This document shows, piece by piece, positions 12,166 to 21,365 of a stretch of 64,000 bases of DNA (its first letter is position 1; each line of letters opens with the position of its first letter). The notes beneath the pieces were generated by a model. That model was not told the origin of the DNA and made no database searches. It saw nothing but the letters and a program-made list of their open reading frames with translations. The position numbers and the translations under genes were made by a program. Source of the stretch: Acanthaster planci. Its lineage: Eukaryota > Echinodermata > Asteroidea > Valvatida > Acanthasteridae. The DNA is taken from the NCBI RefSeq assembly GCF_001949145.1, contig NW_019091724.1:213388-277387 (forward strand). Direction: 5' to 3'.

Positions 12166-12493
12166 AAAGAAAAAGTATGTATCTTTTGGAGTAAAAAACA
12201 GTAGGCTGGCCTGCATGTAGGCTGCAACTCATTTCTGTGATCGACCAGTGATGATTAAGAAAGAACTTTTTGTTTTTATAGGTGGTTACACGATGAAGAT
12301 GCACGTTGTGTACATGTACATTCACGCAGACCCATGCATTAATACGTGTAAAACCGACACCATGCGAAGCACTGTGGATATGTTGAATTTCAGATTTTTT
12401 TGGCATAGGCTAGTTGCATCTCTGTAATAAACAGACCAGTACTAGAGGCATACATAAGAGTGTAGGTTCTGCAATTGATAGCAACTCAGCAAG

Positions 12494-12832
12494 ATGGCAG
12501 ACAACACAAGCTCCTCGGGTAATGGTGATTCGGATGCAAAACTGTGCATTGTGGATTCTGAATCATGGATTTTGTTATTCTCTGAAAAGAGTTTGAAAAT
12601 ATTCCTTGACTGTGCTGGTAGATAGAATAATGTACTGCAGTCAGAAGGGGCCAAAATCGTTGAAAAGCAGAGATGTACTGAACCATGGCTGTTGCACATG
12701 TTGACGTTGAAGGAGTGTACAGGACTCACTGTCAGCGGTAGGTATGTAACATTAATAGGCATAACGTTAATCCCTACAAATGAAAAAACTTATGTCATTT
12801 TCAGGCATGCAGCTTTTCCAGGAATCAGCTGA
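12494..12832 (+). pseudogene. Candidate host coding frame with one in-frame TAG
   Basis: A start in good context (AAGATGGCA) opens a frame of 43 codons beginning MADNTSSSGNGDSDAKLC. A single TAG at 12623-12625 interrupts it, and the same frame then stays open for 68 more codons to TGA at 12830-12832. The second part includes 'EGAKIVEKQRCTEPWLLHML'. A possible splice donor (AGCG|GTAGGT) lies at 12737/12738. The composition looks protein-like and is not shared with the repeats around it, but no family is recognised. It may be a first exon damaged by a nonsense change, a retro-pseudogene, or chance. Confidence 0.35.
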
Positions 12833-13842
12833 TTTCCTTGTTTTTCACATCACACTCATACCATTGAAAAGTAAAAAACCCTGTACAAAGTTTTGTAAAG
12901 GTGGGAATTTCCTCATTTTTGTCCAAGTCCAAGTTGCATGCCTACATTTTATTACAACAAACGTTAGGCCTAGTAAGACTGGTCTGAAAAAAAATAATAA
13001 AAATAAGTCAAGTGATATGCTTTAGAATTTTCTCTGCTAAATTTTACTTTTTATTGTCACTTTCTGAATGCTGATATGCAAGTAACATTTTGTCACTTGT
13101 GCCAGCCCTACTGTGTCAATATGTATTCATGATAAATAAGCACATTGCATTAGTGAATTGCTTTGTGAAACATTTGGAATGTTGCTGTCAGTGCTTTCAA
13201 TCCTTTGTTTTCAATCACAGGCATTTGGATACCATCAGCAGTTCTATGAATGTTTCTGTGATGTTTCCACGAAAGGCCATGCGGAAAGACAAGGTACAAA
13301 TAAAGGACAACATGAGGGTCAAAGTACCTCATCATTTCTCATTGGGGTGATTGCTGTGGGTTCATGTAGGATTTATATGTAACAGCAAGTTTTCAGTTTG
13401 CATTACTGTTTCATTATGGTGAAAAATATTATGATGTACAAGCCTCACTTTGCAATAGATAATCTGTCCATTTGTTTATTGTGTATTTTAAAAGAGTGTA
13501 CATAAATCCAGCATATGGTATCTTCCAAAATTTTATGTTGTCCAATTTCTGTTTGGCAATGTATTTCAATTTTCCAGCCATTCTGCTAACCCAAATTCGC
13601 TGTTGCCCAAATAATATATACAAACTGGTATAAAATTATAAAATAAAAGAGCTCAATTAAAATAAACTCTAAACTTGATGTCTATTGTTTTACTAAAATT
13701 TGAAAGCTAACATTAGTCATAAAACTTGGTTGTTTTGTATAAGACAATGTAAGTTTCAGAATTCAAAATTGCTGTTACTGTAAATCAAAATATTTCTCTT
13801 AATATGTACCAATTTCCAGATACATCGTGTTCCAGAACTATG
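12833..13842. other. Mostly non-coding; one exon-like block
   Basis: Apart from the exon-like block at 13221-13293, nothing is recognised. The DNA is AT-rich with short frames on both strands. Confidence 0.45.
13221..13293 (+). CDS. Possible isolated exon, unrecognised
   Basis: A pyrimidine-rich acceptor (ttgttttcaatcacag) precedes 73 bases that end at a moderate donor (AAG|GTACAA). Two frames are open: one reads AFGYHQQFYECFCDVSTKGH and onward, the other HLDTISSSMNVSVMFPRKAM and onward. There is no homology I can name and no phase-matching partner exon nearby, so this may be chance. Confidence 0.2.
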
Positions 13843-14110
13843 TTATAGCCTGTGATGCCCCCAAACATGGATGCCTTGAGCTTGCATATTCAGAGGGTTA
13901 ACTATCAAGCAGCCATTTACAAGCGGGCAATGGATCCACATGTTGAGATGCTGATGCCTCATGGATGAGGATGGAAGATCATTGGCAGTAATGTAACAAT
14001 CCGCTGGGTGGATCTCCCCCCTGCTCAAACAGTGTTTTGGAATAAGCATGTCGTTCATTTTATAAAAAGAGTGCAAGTGCATCAACTGTGAAAGCATGCA
14101 AAGTGAAGAA
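13843..14110 (+). pseudogene. Fragment of a transposon-associated CXC-protein family
   Basis: One plus-strand frame reads 'MDALSLHIQRVNYQAAIYKR' and, after 'AMDPHVEMLMPHG' and a TGA, 'GWKIIGSNVTIRWVDLPPAQ'. In many invertebrate genomes, multicopy uncharacterised proteins show the pattern R(V/M)NYQAAIW(K/R)R...P.P.GHGW......W...PPAP just before a Cys-rich tesmin/CXC segment. This matches that segment with a stop at the HG-GW junction. The Cys-rich part is absent. This is a recollection of a family pattern, not a database match. Confidence 0.5.
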
Positions 14111-14780
14111 CATCTCATTTCACCTGCACGTAATGACTAAGATGGTGAAGACTATAAAAAAGACAGGCACCATAAAATGAGCATTTATAAATTGATTTTC
14201 TGCAAATTTTTTATTGTCTTCACAATTTGGATTTTGGTATTTCTACATTCCTCAGGAAAAAGCTTTTCAGTGACTTATGGCACCTGAATCTATAATTTGG
14301 GCCTTTGAAATTTACTGAGTCTGCAGCCTTTGCTGCAACATCTCCAGAGATAGTGAGAAAGGTCACAATAAGAATAAGCTTAAAAATGACTTACTTTTAG
14401 ATCTATCTAAAATTATTGAATGGTTAGAAAGTGAAGTACGTTCTTGAAATAACCCAAAAGGAAAAAAAATTCTTTTGACTTAAGCCCACCTGTTCAACAA
14501 ACTGTATTGTGCTACTTACTCTCATGTCATTATAACAGTAGTATTACAGAATAATGAATGTAAAAATTATTGTTGACTGCTTTGACTGCTTTGATTTGAC
14601 TGGCATGTAACATGTAACCAGACCGAACGGACATGCACTGCGGTAGCTCCCGACAAGTTATTCATTTTTTAGTCTTTCTCCTGTTTTTCCTCGATGAAGG
14701 GCTCCAAGTAGTTTCAACAGACATCTACACACATCAAAATCTTAAGTGTGTGGTTTTTTGAGCTGCAGTGAAGTTGTTTT
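14111..14780. other. No recognisable feature
   Basis: AT-rich DNA without an exon, repeat or domain that I can identify. It includes the probable 5' flank of the LINE that starts near 14780. Confidence 0.45.
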
Positions 14781-14798
14781 TTTGAGCTTTTTTTCAAC

Positions 14799-15510
14799 AT
14801 GCCCAAAAGACCAGCGTCAACCACGACGTCGGGCCCAGCCTGCGCTGGTGAGCCTATTCCATCTGAGCCAGCAGCCTTAACAGCTGCTATCGCCGAGGTG
14901 CTGAGATCTCAGGAACTGTTGGAACATCCTGATACCTGCCTTGTCTAGTGCCATTGCCGATACTGTTTCCCAGGATATCCACAAGGCCTTGGAGTTGGAG
15001 CTACCTAGCAGGGAGAAAAAAATTGCCAGTTTAGAGAAAGAGGTCCGCCATCTTTGTGAACGGCTTTCTGACCAAGAAAAATACTCCCAGCGAAACTGTG
15101 TCATTGTTCATGGAATTCCAGAAACGCCACAGCCCGAGAACACGGATTAGAAGATCATTTGAGCAGCTAAGCAGCATCTTGACTTCGAACTACGTGCTGA
15201 GGCTCTAGATCGCTCTCACCGTATTGGCCCTCGTACGGATAAAGACGGAAAACCGTGGGATCGACCGATAGTGGTTAAGTTCATAGACTACAACTCGCAT
15301 GCTGCATTTTACTGCCTAAGAGTTAAGTTCAGAGGTTCAAACATTCACGTCTATGAAAGCCTTACTAAAGAACGTCAAGGCTGGCTCTCCACAGCGAAAC
15401 GACACCCGTTGACCGACAAAACCTGGACCCAAGATGGTAGGATCGAAGTACGGCAGAAAGACAGCGCACGATTGGTCATTGGTTCTAAGGAAGATGTCCT
15501 TAAATTGTGA
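14799..15510 (+). pseudogene. LINE ORF1 (RNA-binding ORF1p-like), frameshifted
   Basis: The frame starts MPKRPASTTTSGPACAGEPI and shifts near 14930. A predicted coiled coil follows (SREKKIASLEKEVRHLCERL). Next comes 'KYSQRNCVIVHGIPE', the classic ORF1p RRM entry, interrupted by stops near 15150-15160. Then 'ALDRSHRIGPRTDKDG', 'RPIVVKFIDYNSH' and the C-terminal part 'NIHVYESLTKERQGWLSTAK' end at 15510. Coiled coil plus RRM plus C-terminal domain is the order in L1/CR1-type ORF1 proteins that coat LINE RNA. At least three breaks make it inactive. Confidence 0.85.
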
Positions 15511-15774
15511 GTTTATAAATTCAATTGATTAATTGTGCAAATGCACCCGAGTTATGGGGCATAGCCTTCTAGCCATTGGCTGGTACTTGTATTAATGTAT
15601 CCCTACAAAGTTCTTGTTTGTCAATTTGTGCCTTCATCAGGATAAATGATACATGTAGCTACCTGCAACTCACGGGTACATAATTTTTTCCGTTCATTTC
15701 TTTGTAAAATCTCTCTTATTCAATTATTTCATTGTCCATTGTTGCTTGTTGTGGGTTTGTTACAGTTTTTGTAG

Positions 15775-16440
15775 TTGTACTCACGTATGCCTGTAAAGTT
15801 TCCCTGTACATCTTGTAAATTGGCAGTAAAATCTAATCAGCATGGGATATTTTATAACAATTGTGAAACCTGGATATACTTAAAATGCACTTTCTTAACC
15901 TTAAATGATTATCATATTCTCGTTGGAGATGATAATCCTTGGACATGCCATATGTGCATCAGTAATGTTTTTCCTTTCAATTCCTCAGACGATGATGACT
16001 TTTATTTGACTATTTTTGATATGAATAAGCATAATTTATCCGGTTTCCATACAAGCACCTCCCGTACTGATCCTTCCACTTTTGATTCTCAAGATGATGT
16101 TAGCAATGTGTTTTCTGATCCCAATAATCCTTTTAATTTGTTGAATAATTCTTAGTACTGCTCAGCAGATCAGTCTCCAAATATATGTAATCATGATAAA
16201 GAGGGGTTATCATTGCTCCGTCTGAATATACGTAGTTTGATTAAACATTTTGATGAGTTAAAAATTTTCTTAGACTCAATCAGTCACAGGTTTTCTATCA
16301 TTGCACGTACTGAAACATGGTTAAAAGCACCCCCTACAGTTATTTTCATCTTGAAGGTTATGAGCTTATTACGAACAATAGACAGGGTAAAATTGGAGGA
16401 GGTATTGTATTGGAATTCTTGGAATTCTAACGCCCCCTAG
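15775..16440 (+). pseudogene. LINE ORF2 N-terminus: PHD-like zinc finger and start of endonuclease
   Basis: After about 260 bases of linker, one frame gives a Cys-rich finger: FPCTSCKLAVKSNQ..., NNCETWIYLKC..., PWTCHMC. This fits the PHD-like finger that precedes the endonuclease in several invertebrate LINEs. A stop at 16153-16155 separates it from 'LLRLNIRSLIKHFDELKIFL' and 'FSIIARTETWL', the first conserved blocks of the AP endonuclease (the N and the E of TETWL). The sequence then stops matching, so the reverse transcriptase is missing and the LINE is truncated at about 16440. Confidence 0.8.
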
Positions 16441-17526
16441 TTTTACTCGTTCTCGGTCCTTGCATTTCTAAGGGTCTCTTATTTAGCTCAGCTATGCATT
16501 ATGGACATGTAGCAGAGATGCTAATTTTGTATTAAGTTATTCATGCTGTACTCTGGCATGATCGCGTGTTCCTTCACTCCTTTATCCTTGTGTTTTCTCT
16601 GCTCAGTTTGAGCATGTCGAAATTCCCCTCCATGTGGCTGCGTGGTTGGGCGTGGTAAGGTTCCCTGAAATGCCAATGTTCAGAAACCTCAGGCTTTATA
16701 ACTGTCACTCATTCCCCACAGATGACCAGGTAAGCACTTCCACGCACCCGGCTCTACACTTTGTACACGTGACTTCTTATTCTGTATTTTACCTTTTTAC
16801 ACACGACACTTAGATTCTTGCACATGACTCTAGCAGGAAATCATGTGACCCTTTGAGATGGAAGATTTTCATTGGTTGAGCTGTTCAGCGACGCTCATAT
16901 TTTATTAATTCCTAAGCCTCTAGAATCCTATAAATAGAGCAGATTTTCCTTAGCTCGTCGGTCAGGTGCGGCGGACCAAACCCTTATTGCGAGAGCGGAA
17001 CTTAACGTAGTGCGGCGGTTGGACCCTTACCGAGAGAAGTGCGATAGTAACCATTCTTATGGCAAAGAAATGTAACCATATGAATGGCCAGCTAGCTTAG
17101 CTTGGACTGATGCGAGAGCGGTACGAATTAGCCCAGGGTGCTAGTGAGAGTCGTAGCGGCCCGTCACCGCTACGTCCGAACCGATTGCCGGGCGAGACAC
17201 CCCCGTGTCCCTCGCCACCCTTGTCCTGCTAGCTAGCCCAGTCCTCCCTGTCTCTACGCGAAGCCAATGGTACACAGTGCGGCGATCTTATCATTGCGCT
17301 CAACTCATTGCGGTCTGAGCGGCAGTGCGGTCGGTACATACCGGCGCTGTCCCCGTCCAGCCCTTGCTAGTCACCGTGGTGGTCCGGGACAGCTCCCACC
17401 ACGGCCCGGCCTGATGAGTGTAGCCTAGCTACACACACGTACCGTACCCACTCCGTCTGACTTGCATTTCCAATGGTCCTGCCAAACCGTAGTTTAGTTG
17501 CACTCATATACAACTTCGCCTCTCTG
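16441..17526 (+). other. GC-rich non-coding block, possible retroelement leader
   Basis: Composition rises sharply in GC and CpG after 16950, just downstream of a TATA box. No long coding frame exists. Words such as 'gcgagagcggaac', 'gcggtacgaatt' and 'gcggcagtgcggtcggtac' recur loosely. It could be the terminal repeat and leader of a retroelement whose body lies in the gap, or a CpG-rich host promoter. Confidence 0.4.
16929..16937 (+). promoter_or_regulatory. TATA-box-like promoter
   Basis: TATAAATAG is a strong TATA match, and the sequence 25-35 bases downstream (ttagctcgtcggtcag) is a plausible start region. The following 500 bases are GC-rich and non-coding. Whether it serves a retroelement or a host gene cannot be told because the downstream DNA is missing. 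Confidence 0.45.
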
Positions 17527-18219
17527 NNNNNNNNNNNNNNNNNNNNNNNNNNNNNNNNNNNNNNNNNNNNNNNNNNNNNNNNNNNNNNNNNNNNNNNNNN
17601 NNNNNNNNNNNNNNNNNNNNNNNNNNNNNNNNNNNNNNNNNNNNNNNNNNNNNNNNNNNNNNNNNNNNNNNNNNNNNNNNNNNNNNNNNNNNNNNNNNNN
17701 NNNNNNNNNNNNNNNNNNNNNNNNNNNNNNNNNNNNNNNNNNNNNNNNNNNNNNNNNNNNNNNNNNNNNNNNNNNNNNNNNNNNNNNNNNNNNNNNNNNN
17801 NNNNNNNNNNNNNNNNNNNNNNNNNNNNNNNNNNNNNNNNNNNNNNNNNNNNNNNNNNNNNNNNNNNNNNNNNNNNNNNNNNNNNNNNNNNNNNNNNNNN
17901 NNNNNNNNNNNNNNNNNNNNNNNNNNNNNNNNNNNNNNNNNNNNNNNNNNNNNNNNNNNNNNNNNNNNNNNNNNNNNNNNNNNNNNNNNNNNNNNNNNNN
18001 NNNNNNNNNNNNNNNNNNNNNNNNNNNNNNNNNNNNNNNNNNNNNNNNNNNNNNNNNNNNNNNNNNNNNNNNNNNNNNNNNNNNNNNNNNNNNNNNNNNN
18101 NNNNNNNNNNNNNNNNNNNNNNNNNNNNNNNNNNNNNNNNNNNNNNNNNNNNNNNNNNNNNNNNNNNNNNNNNNNNNNNNNNNNNNNNNNNNNNNNNNNN
18201 NNNNNNNNNNNNNNNNNNN
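17527..18219. other. Assembly gap (693 N)
   Basis: Unknown sequence. Long frames drawn through it are artefacts. Confidence 0.99.
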
Positions 18220-19329
18220 TTGGAATATGTGAACATGTGCCTTTTACATGTATGATGCAAAACAGTCACTCCAGTCCAGCAGATAGAGTTGCAACTTTAA
18301 ATATCTTTGGGAGTAGTTATTTTTCTTGCTTTGTAGAATTGTGGTGTATATACACAAGGCAGGTGTGGCAGGCTCTTGAATCCCAGTGAACTTCAAGTGG
18401 AACCAGTTTGTAAATAAAAGAGTTCATTGAAATTAGAAGTCATCATTAAATAAGTTCATTCATTCGCATTTGTGTTTCAACTTTGTGATAAGTGATAAAA
18501 GTGCTTGGGAATTGTAATAAACCTTGCTGATACATCAATCCCTTTTCACTTCTGAGCATTGATAACCACTGAAATATACACCAACAATCCCTTTTGTAAA
18601 AAAGCACCCCATGGTCTATGTCAGAAGTAAAGGCCCCCATCTTTTCTTAGCTTCCATTCAACCAACCCGATGTTGAGCAAATGGAAAACCTTGTGATGGC
18701 AAAGATGTGGAGACCTGACTCTGAATGAACACTGTTCCCTTTCCAGTTTGTACTGGCAGAAGTTAATCCTTATTTGGTTTTCCTCAGCTGCATGATGACA
18801 GAAAAGGATAGTTCACAGACAGGGAAAAACAACTACTGAATTAAATTTACAGGATGTTTGCATATCAAGGATTGCTAGTAGTGGCAGTACATTGCCTCAT
18901 TCCTAGATTTGTCAGAGAAATAACTCTTTACTCTTTGTGTGTGTGCGTGTATGTGTCTACAAGAAACAAAGTGCTAATTGTATATGGCCAGTATGCCTTC
19001 AAATGGCCGTGCAGTATTTTCATGTTTAATCAGATACATTTTCAATTAACATTTCGATCATGAAATACATTTTCACAATTGGTCAGAGCATCACTTGAGT
19101 AAAGGCTTTTCTTTGTTACATTTGTTATAAAAAAATGAGTTTTAGTAGTCACAGGAACTGGTTTTCACAGGGTTACAGTCATTCTTTGCCAAGGAGAGAG
19201 GAACAATTTTCTGAGTGTGTGATGCTATTTTCTTAGATTGCGTGGAGAGGGCATGCTTTGCCAGCGTCAATGAATTTGGGGAATATAGTTTAGTTTCCAG
19301 CTATTGAGAGCTGAAGGGCCATGACTGGG
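18220..19329. other. No recognisable feature
   Basis: AT-rich DNA with a short TG-rich stretch near 18937-18955. No exon or repeat is identified. Confidence 0.45.
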
Positions 19330-19677
19330 TCAATCTTGAGTTTCAGCAGCAAGAAATTGCTGATTGATGTCCTTCAATTTAAGACGTTGGAGACTCAAGT
19401 TTTCAAGAACCAGGTTTACAGTACAGCCTGGTTCTTTTGTGAGAATAACGGTTGGGCTGGCAGAACTCCAGACAATTCTGTGGGAGGAGGCTTGACGTAG
19501 TCTGTCTTGAGAACCAAGGGCGAACTGAAAACAGCATTTCAGATGCTCAGACCAGAGTCGCAGGTCACTAGCTGTACTTACTATTGGGCCATTGGATTGC
19601 CTTGTTACTGCACAGAGCCAAGTCACCTTTTCCCAGTCTACAGTTCCAGATCTCAAAATACAAGCATATACTTGCAA
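19330..19677 (-). CDS. Unrecognised open frame of about 115 codons
   Basis: The minus-strand frame contains 'DLRLWSEHLKCCFQFALGSQ', then 'PTVILTKEPGCTVNLVLENL' and 'LQRLKLKDINQQFLAAETQD' before its stop. The composition is protein-like, with regular hydrophobic spacing, and is richer in GC than its flanks. I recognise no family. A GTAAGT lies inside the frame near 19580, so a spliced form is possible. It is adjacent to, but antisense to, the decayed coding region at 19885-20648, so at most one of the two strands is likely to be a host gene here. Confidence 0.3.
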   Translation of the reverse strand: MQVYACILRSGTVDWEKVTWLCAVTRQSNGPIVSTASDLRLWSEHLKCCFQFALGSQDRLRQASSHRIVWSSASPTVILTKEPGCTVNLVLENLSLQRLKLKDINQQFLAAETQD

Positions 19678-19884
19678 GGAGTTGTTTCGACTCGCATGAT
19701 TTTATGTTCATTTGAATTATATAGTCTGCAAACTGTAAACCTCCTGGGAAAAATGAAGAGTGCACATAACTTGTAATTAATTTGTAAATAAAAATGTAAG
19801 TATTCTGTAAATTAAACGGAAGCATTTCAGTGAATATTTTGTCTGACGTAGTAATTAAGATTGCTAAAGGTCCCACATTTCCAG

Positions 19885-20648
19885 GGTGGGACGGACTCTG
19901 TGGATTTGACCCCCCCTGACATCTTTGTCCCAAGCATCAAGGCTCACTCCAGTGACCCAACAATCTGACAAGCTCTTGTCCCTAATACAAACCCTGTGGT
20001 GTTACTTCTGCAAACTAAAGGACCCAGAGGAGCTACATGTACTATCAGTGGCATCAACTCATCCTCATTGGCCAGAAGTGCAGGACAGTACATTGCACTG
20101 GGTACAAGCACCCATCTCTAGTTTGTGAACCGAGACTGGCCATTTTCTCCTGGTGGACAGGTTCAACAAAATGTAGGAGCACATGATGTCCACCCCATAA
20201 GCCTAGATGTGTGGATTGATGACACTTGCAAGGTAGCATGCTGGAAGTAACTGTTTTCTTTCTCCTTCTACTTTGAAAATGACATTTTACAGTCAGATTA
20301 CGTCTCTACCAGGATAATGCTGATGACTGCACTGTCAGGAACATGAAGCTGCATCTCAACACGGGATGGCCCCTCAAGACAATAAGGTCAATCTTCAGAA
20401 ATGGATGTCATCCCTTTCTCCAACCTCTACTTGGTTGATAATCAATTTTCCTTCACTGAGGTTTTCTCATGTTTGAACCCATGCAGTTAAACCGAGGGGA
20501 ATGTCTAGGAAAGCTGGTGAAGCTAAAAGCTTTTGTATTCCGACCTGAGACTGACAAGGACTATTCAAACATTGAATATACACAAATGAGACAAGACTTA
20601 ACCGTGGCTGAATCTATCTATCTGATGGGTACATTGTACAATAATTAA
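19885..20648 (+). pseudogene. Decayed multi-exon coding region, possibly ZP/betaglycan-like
   Basis: Three coding-like blocks lie on one strand. Block 1 (19885-20232) follows an acceptor (cccacatttccag) and ends at AAG|GTAGCA. It reads GGTDSVDLTPPDIFVPSIKA, 'NPVVLLLQTKGPRGATCTIS', 'DVHPISLDVWIDDTCK', with in-frame TGA at 19966 and TAG at 20119. Block 2 starts after 'attttacag' at 20293 and reads 'RLRLYQDNADDCTVRNM' and 'TIRSIFRNGCHPF'. Block 3 (20487-20648) follows 'cccatgcag' and reads 'ECLGKLVKLKAFVFRPETDK' to a stop. The order of a C before the loop, an -NGC- and an aromatic K-F-F strand recalls the C half of a zona pellucida domain, and block 1 recalls the region before it in betaglycan-type receptors. 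The junction of blocks 1 and 2 is out of phase. The assignment is tentative. Confidence 0.35.
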
Positions 20649-20959
20649 GTGGCATTACTAGTTTTACAAATATGTATTAAGTAGTGTCATTTTCAGTTTC
20701 TTGGCAAATGCACGCAGAGTTGACAATGATGATGTTGAGCTTGTTCTAACTTGAAATGCCGTGATTAACTAGACAATTTCTATTTGGGGCTGTTCTACTG
20801 AATTGAACATAGAGATGCTTTCTGGATGCACTTCAAGTATTACAGGAATGAACATCTGATGCTTAGATAAATCATGCATTAAAACAAGATGGTAATGCAT
20901 CATTCATATATTTATACATAAATTTACATAAACAAAATTCGTACAATCATTAAAATGTA
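20649..20959. other. No recognisable feature
   Basis: AT-rich flank between the decayed coding region and a LINE tail. Confidence 0.4.
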
Positions 20960-21230
20960 GGATTTTAAGTTAGGCAAACAATGGAGCAGTATGATCACAA
21001 TAACCAGCATTAACAATGATACATACAGCTCTTTTTTGCAACTTCAGAATTTGTTTACCAATAGATGTAGCCCAACCCCATGTAATAGTGGAATAGTTCA
21101 AGTACAGAAGAACAAAGGAATTATACAGGCAAGCAAAATACTTCTTGGTAAATAAAACTTTAAGGGATTCATATATGTTGGTGTAAGGGCTCATTATTAA
21201 AAATTAACATCTCTCTGATGCAAAGTACAT
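20960..21230 (-). mobile_element. LINE reverse transcriptase C-terminal fragment
   Basis: The minus-strand frame reads 'ACLYNSFVLLYLNYSTITWG', then 'LQKRAVCIIVNAGYCDHTAP'. This is the block that follows the catalytic core in CR1/Rex/L2-like LINEs (LY.SFV.PYLNYC...WG....L..LQKRA.RII......HTAPLF). Only this short 3' part is left, consistent with 5' truncation on insertion. Confidence 0.8.
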
Positions 21231-21269
21231 CTTGAAATAGCAGTACCAATTAGTGCACCTGACTTGACC

Positions 21270-21365
21270 GGCCAGCCAACCATAGCAAGCTCTATGGTCC
21301 AGTGATCAAGATGCCTACATTATTAAGCAAGAGGTCATGGGTTCGAGGTCCACTTGAGTAATCTT
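21270..21365 (+). mobile_element. tRNA-like SINE fragment
   Basis: A box-like TGGTCCAGTGATCAAG at 21295-21310 and B box-like GGTTCGAGGTC at 21340-21350 are correctly spaced for a tRNA-derived RNA polymerase III promoter. There is no proper acceptor stem, so this is a SINE head or tRNA-like remnant, not a functional tRNA gene. Confidence 0.55.

Larger units (their letters stand above)
10428..12166 (+). repeat. CRE-bearing dispersed repeat, near-complete copy
   Basis: The left edge (aactagagg, then a perfect palindrome GTGTTTGTGAACAAACAC and GCTGTTTCCGAG) matches, in reverse complement, the edge of the copy at 60386-61745. The right edge ends in a hairpin (12137-12165). Between them, phrases such as 'tttgttggct', 'cttgaaaacgtgtacaaa', 'tcaggagatata' and 'atgacgtcatc' repeat about every 150-450 bp. 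Perfect palindromic TGACGTCA sites lie at 10641-10648 and 11447-11454, with TGACGTAA and CACGTGA variants elsewhere. Several 50-80 codon frames occur but are not shared between copies, so the element appears non-coding. Confidence 0.8.

Noticed and set aside
12442-12762. 106-codon minus-strand frame
   Set aside because: It is the antisense shadow of the plus-strand frame with the better start context at 12494.
17367-18269. Very long frames across 17.4-18.3 kb
   Set aside because: They consist mainly of N from the assembly gap.
19568-19933. 121-codon minus-strand frame
   Set aside because: AT-rich Ile/Tyr/Phe composition, no motif, overlaps the better-looking frame at 19330-19677 and antisense to the decayed coding blocks.
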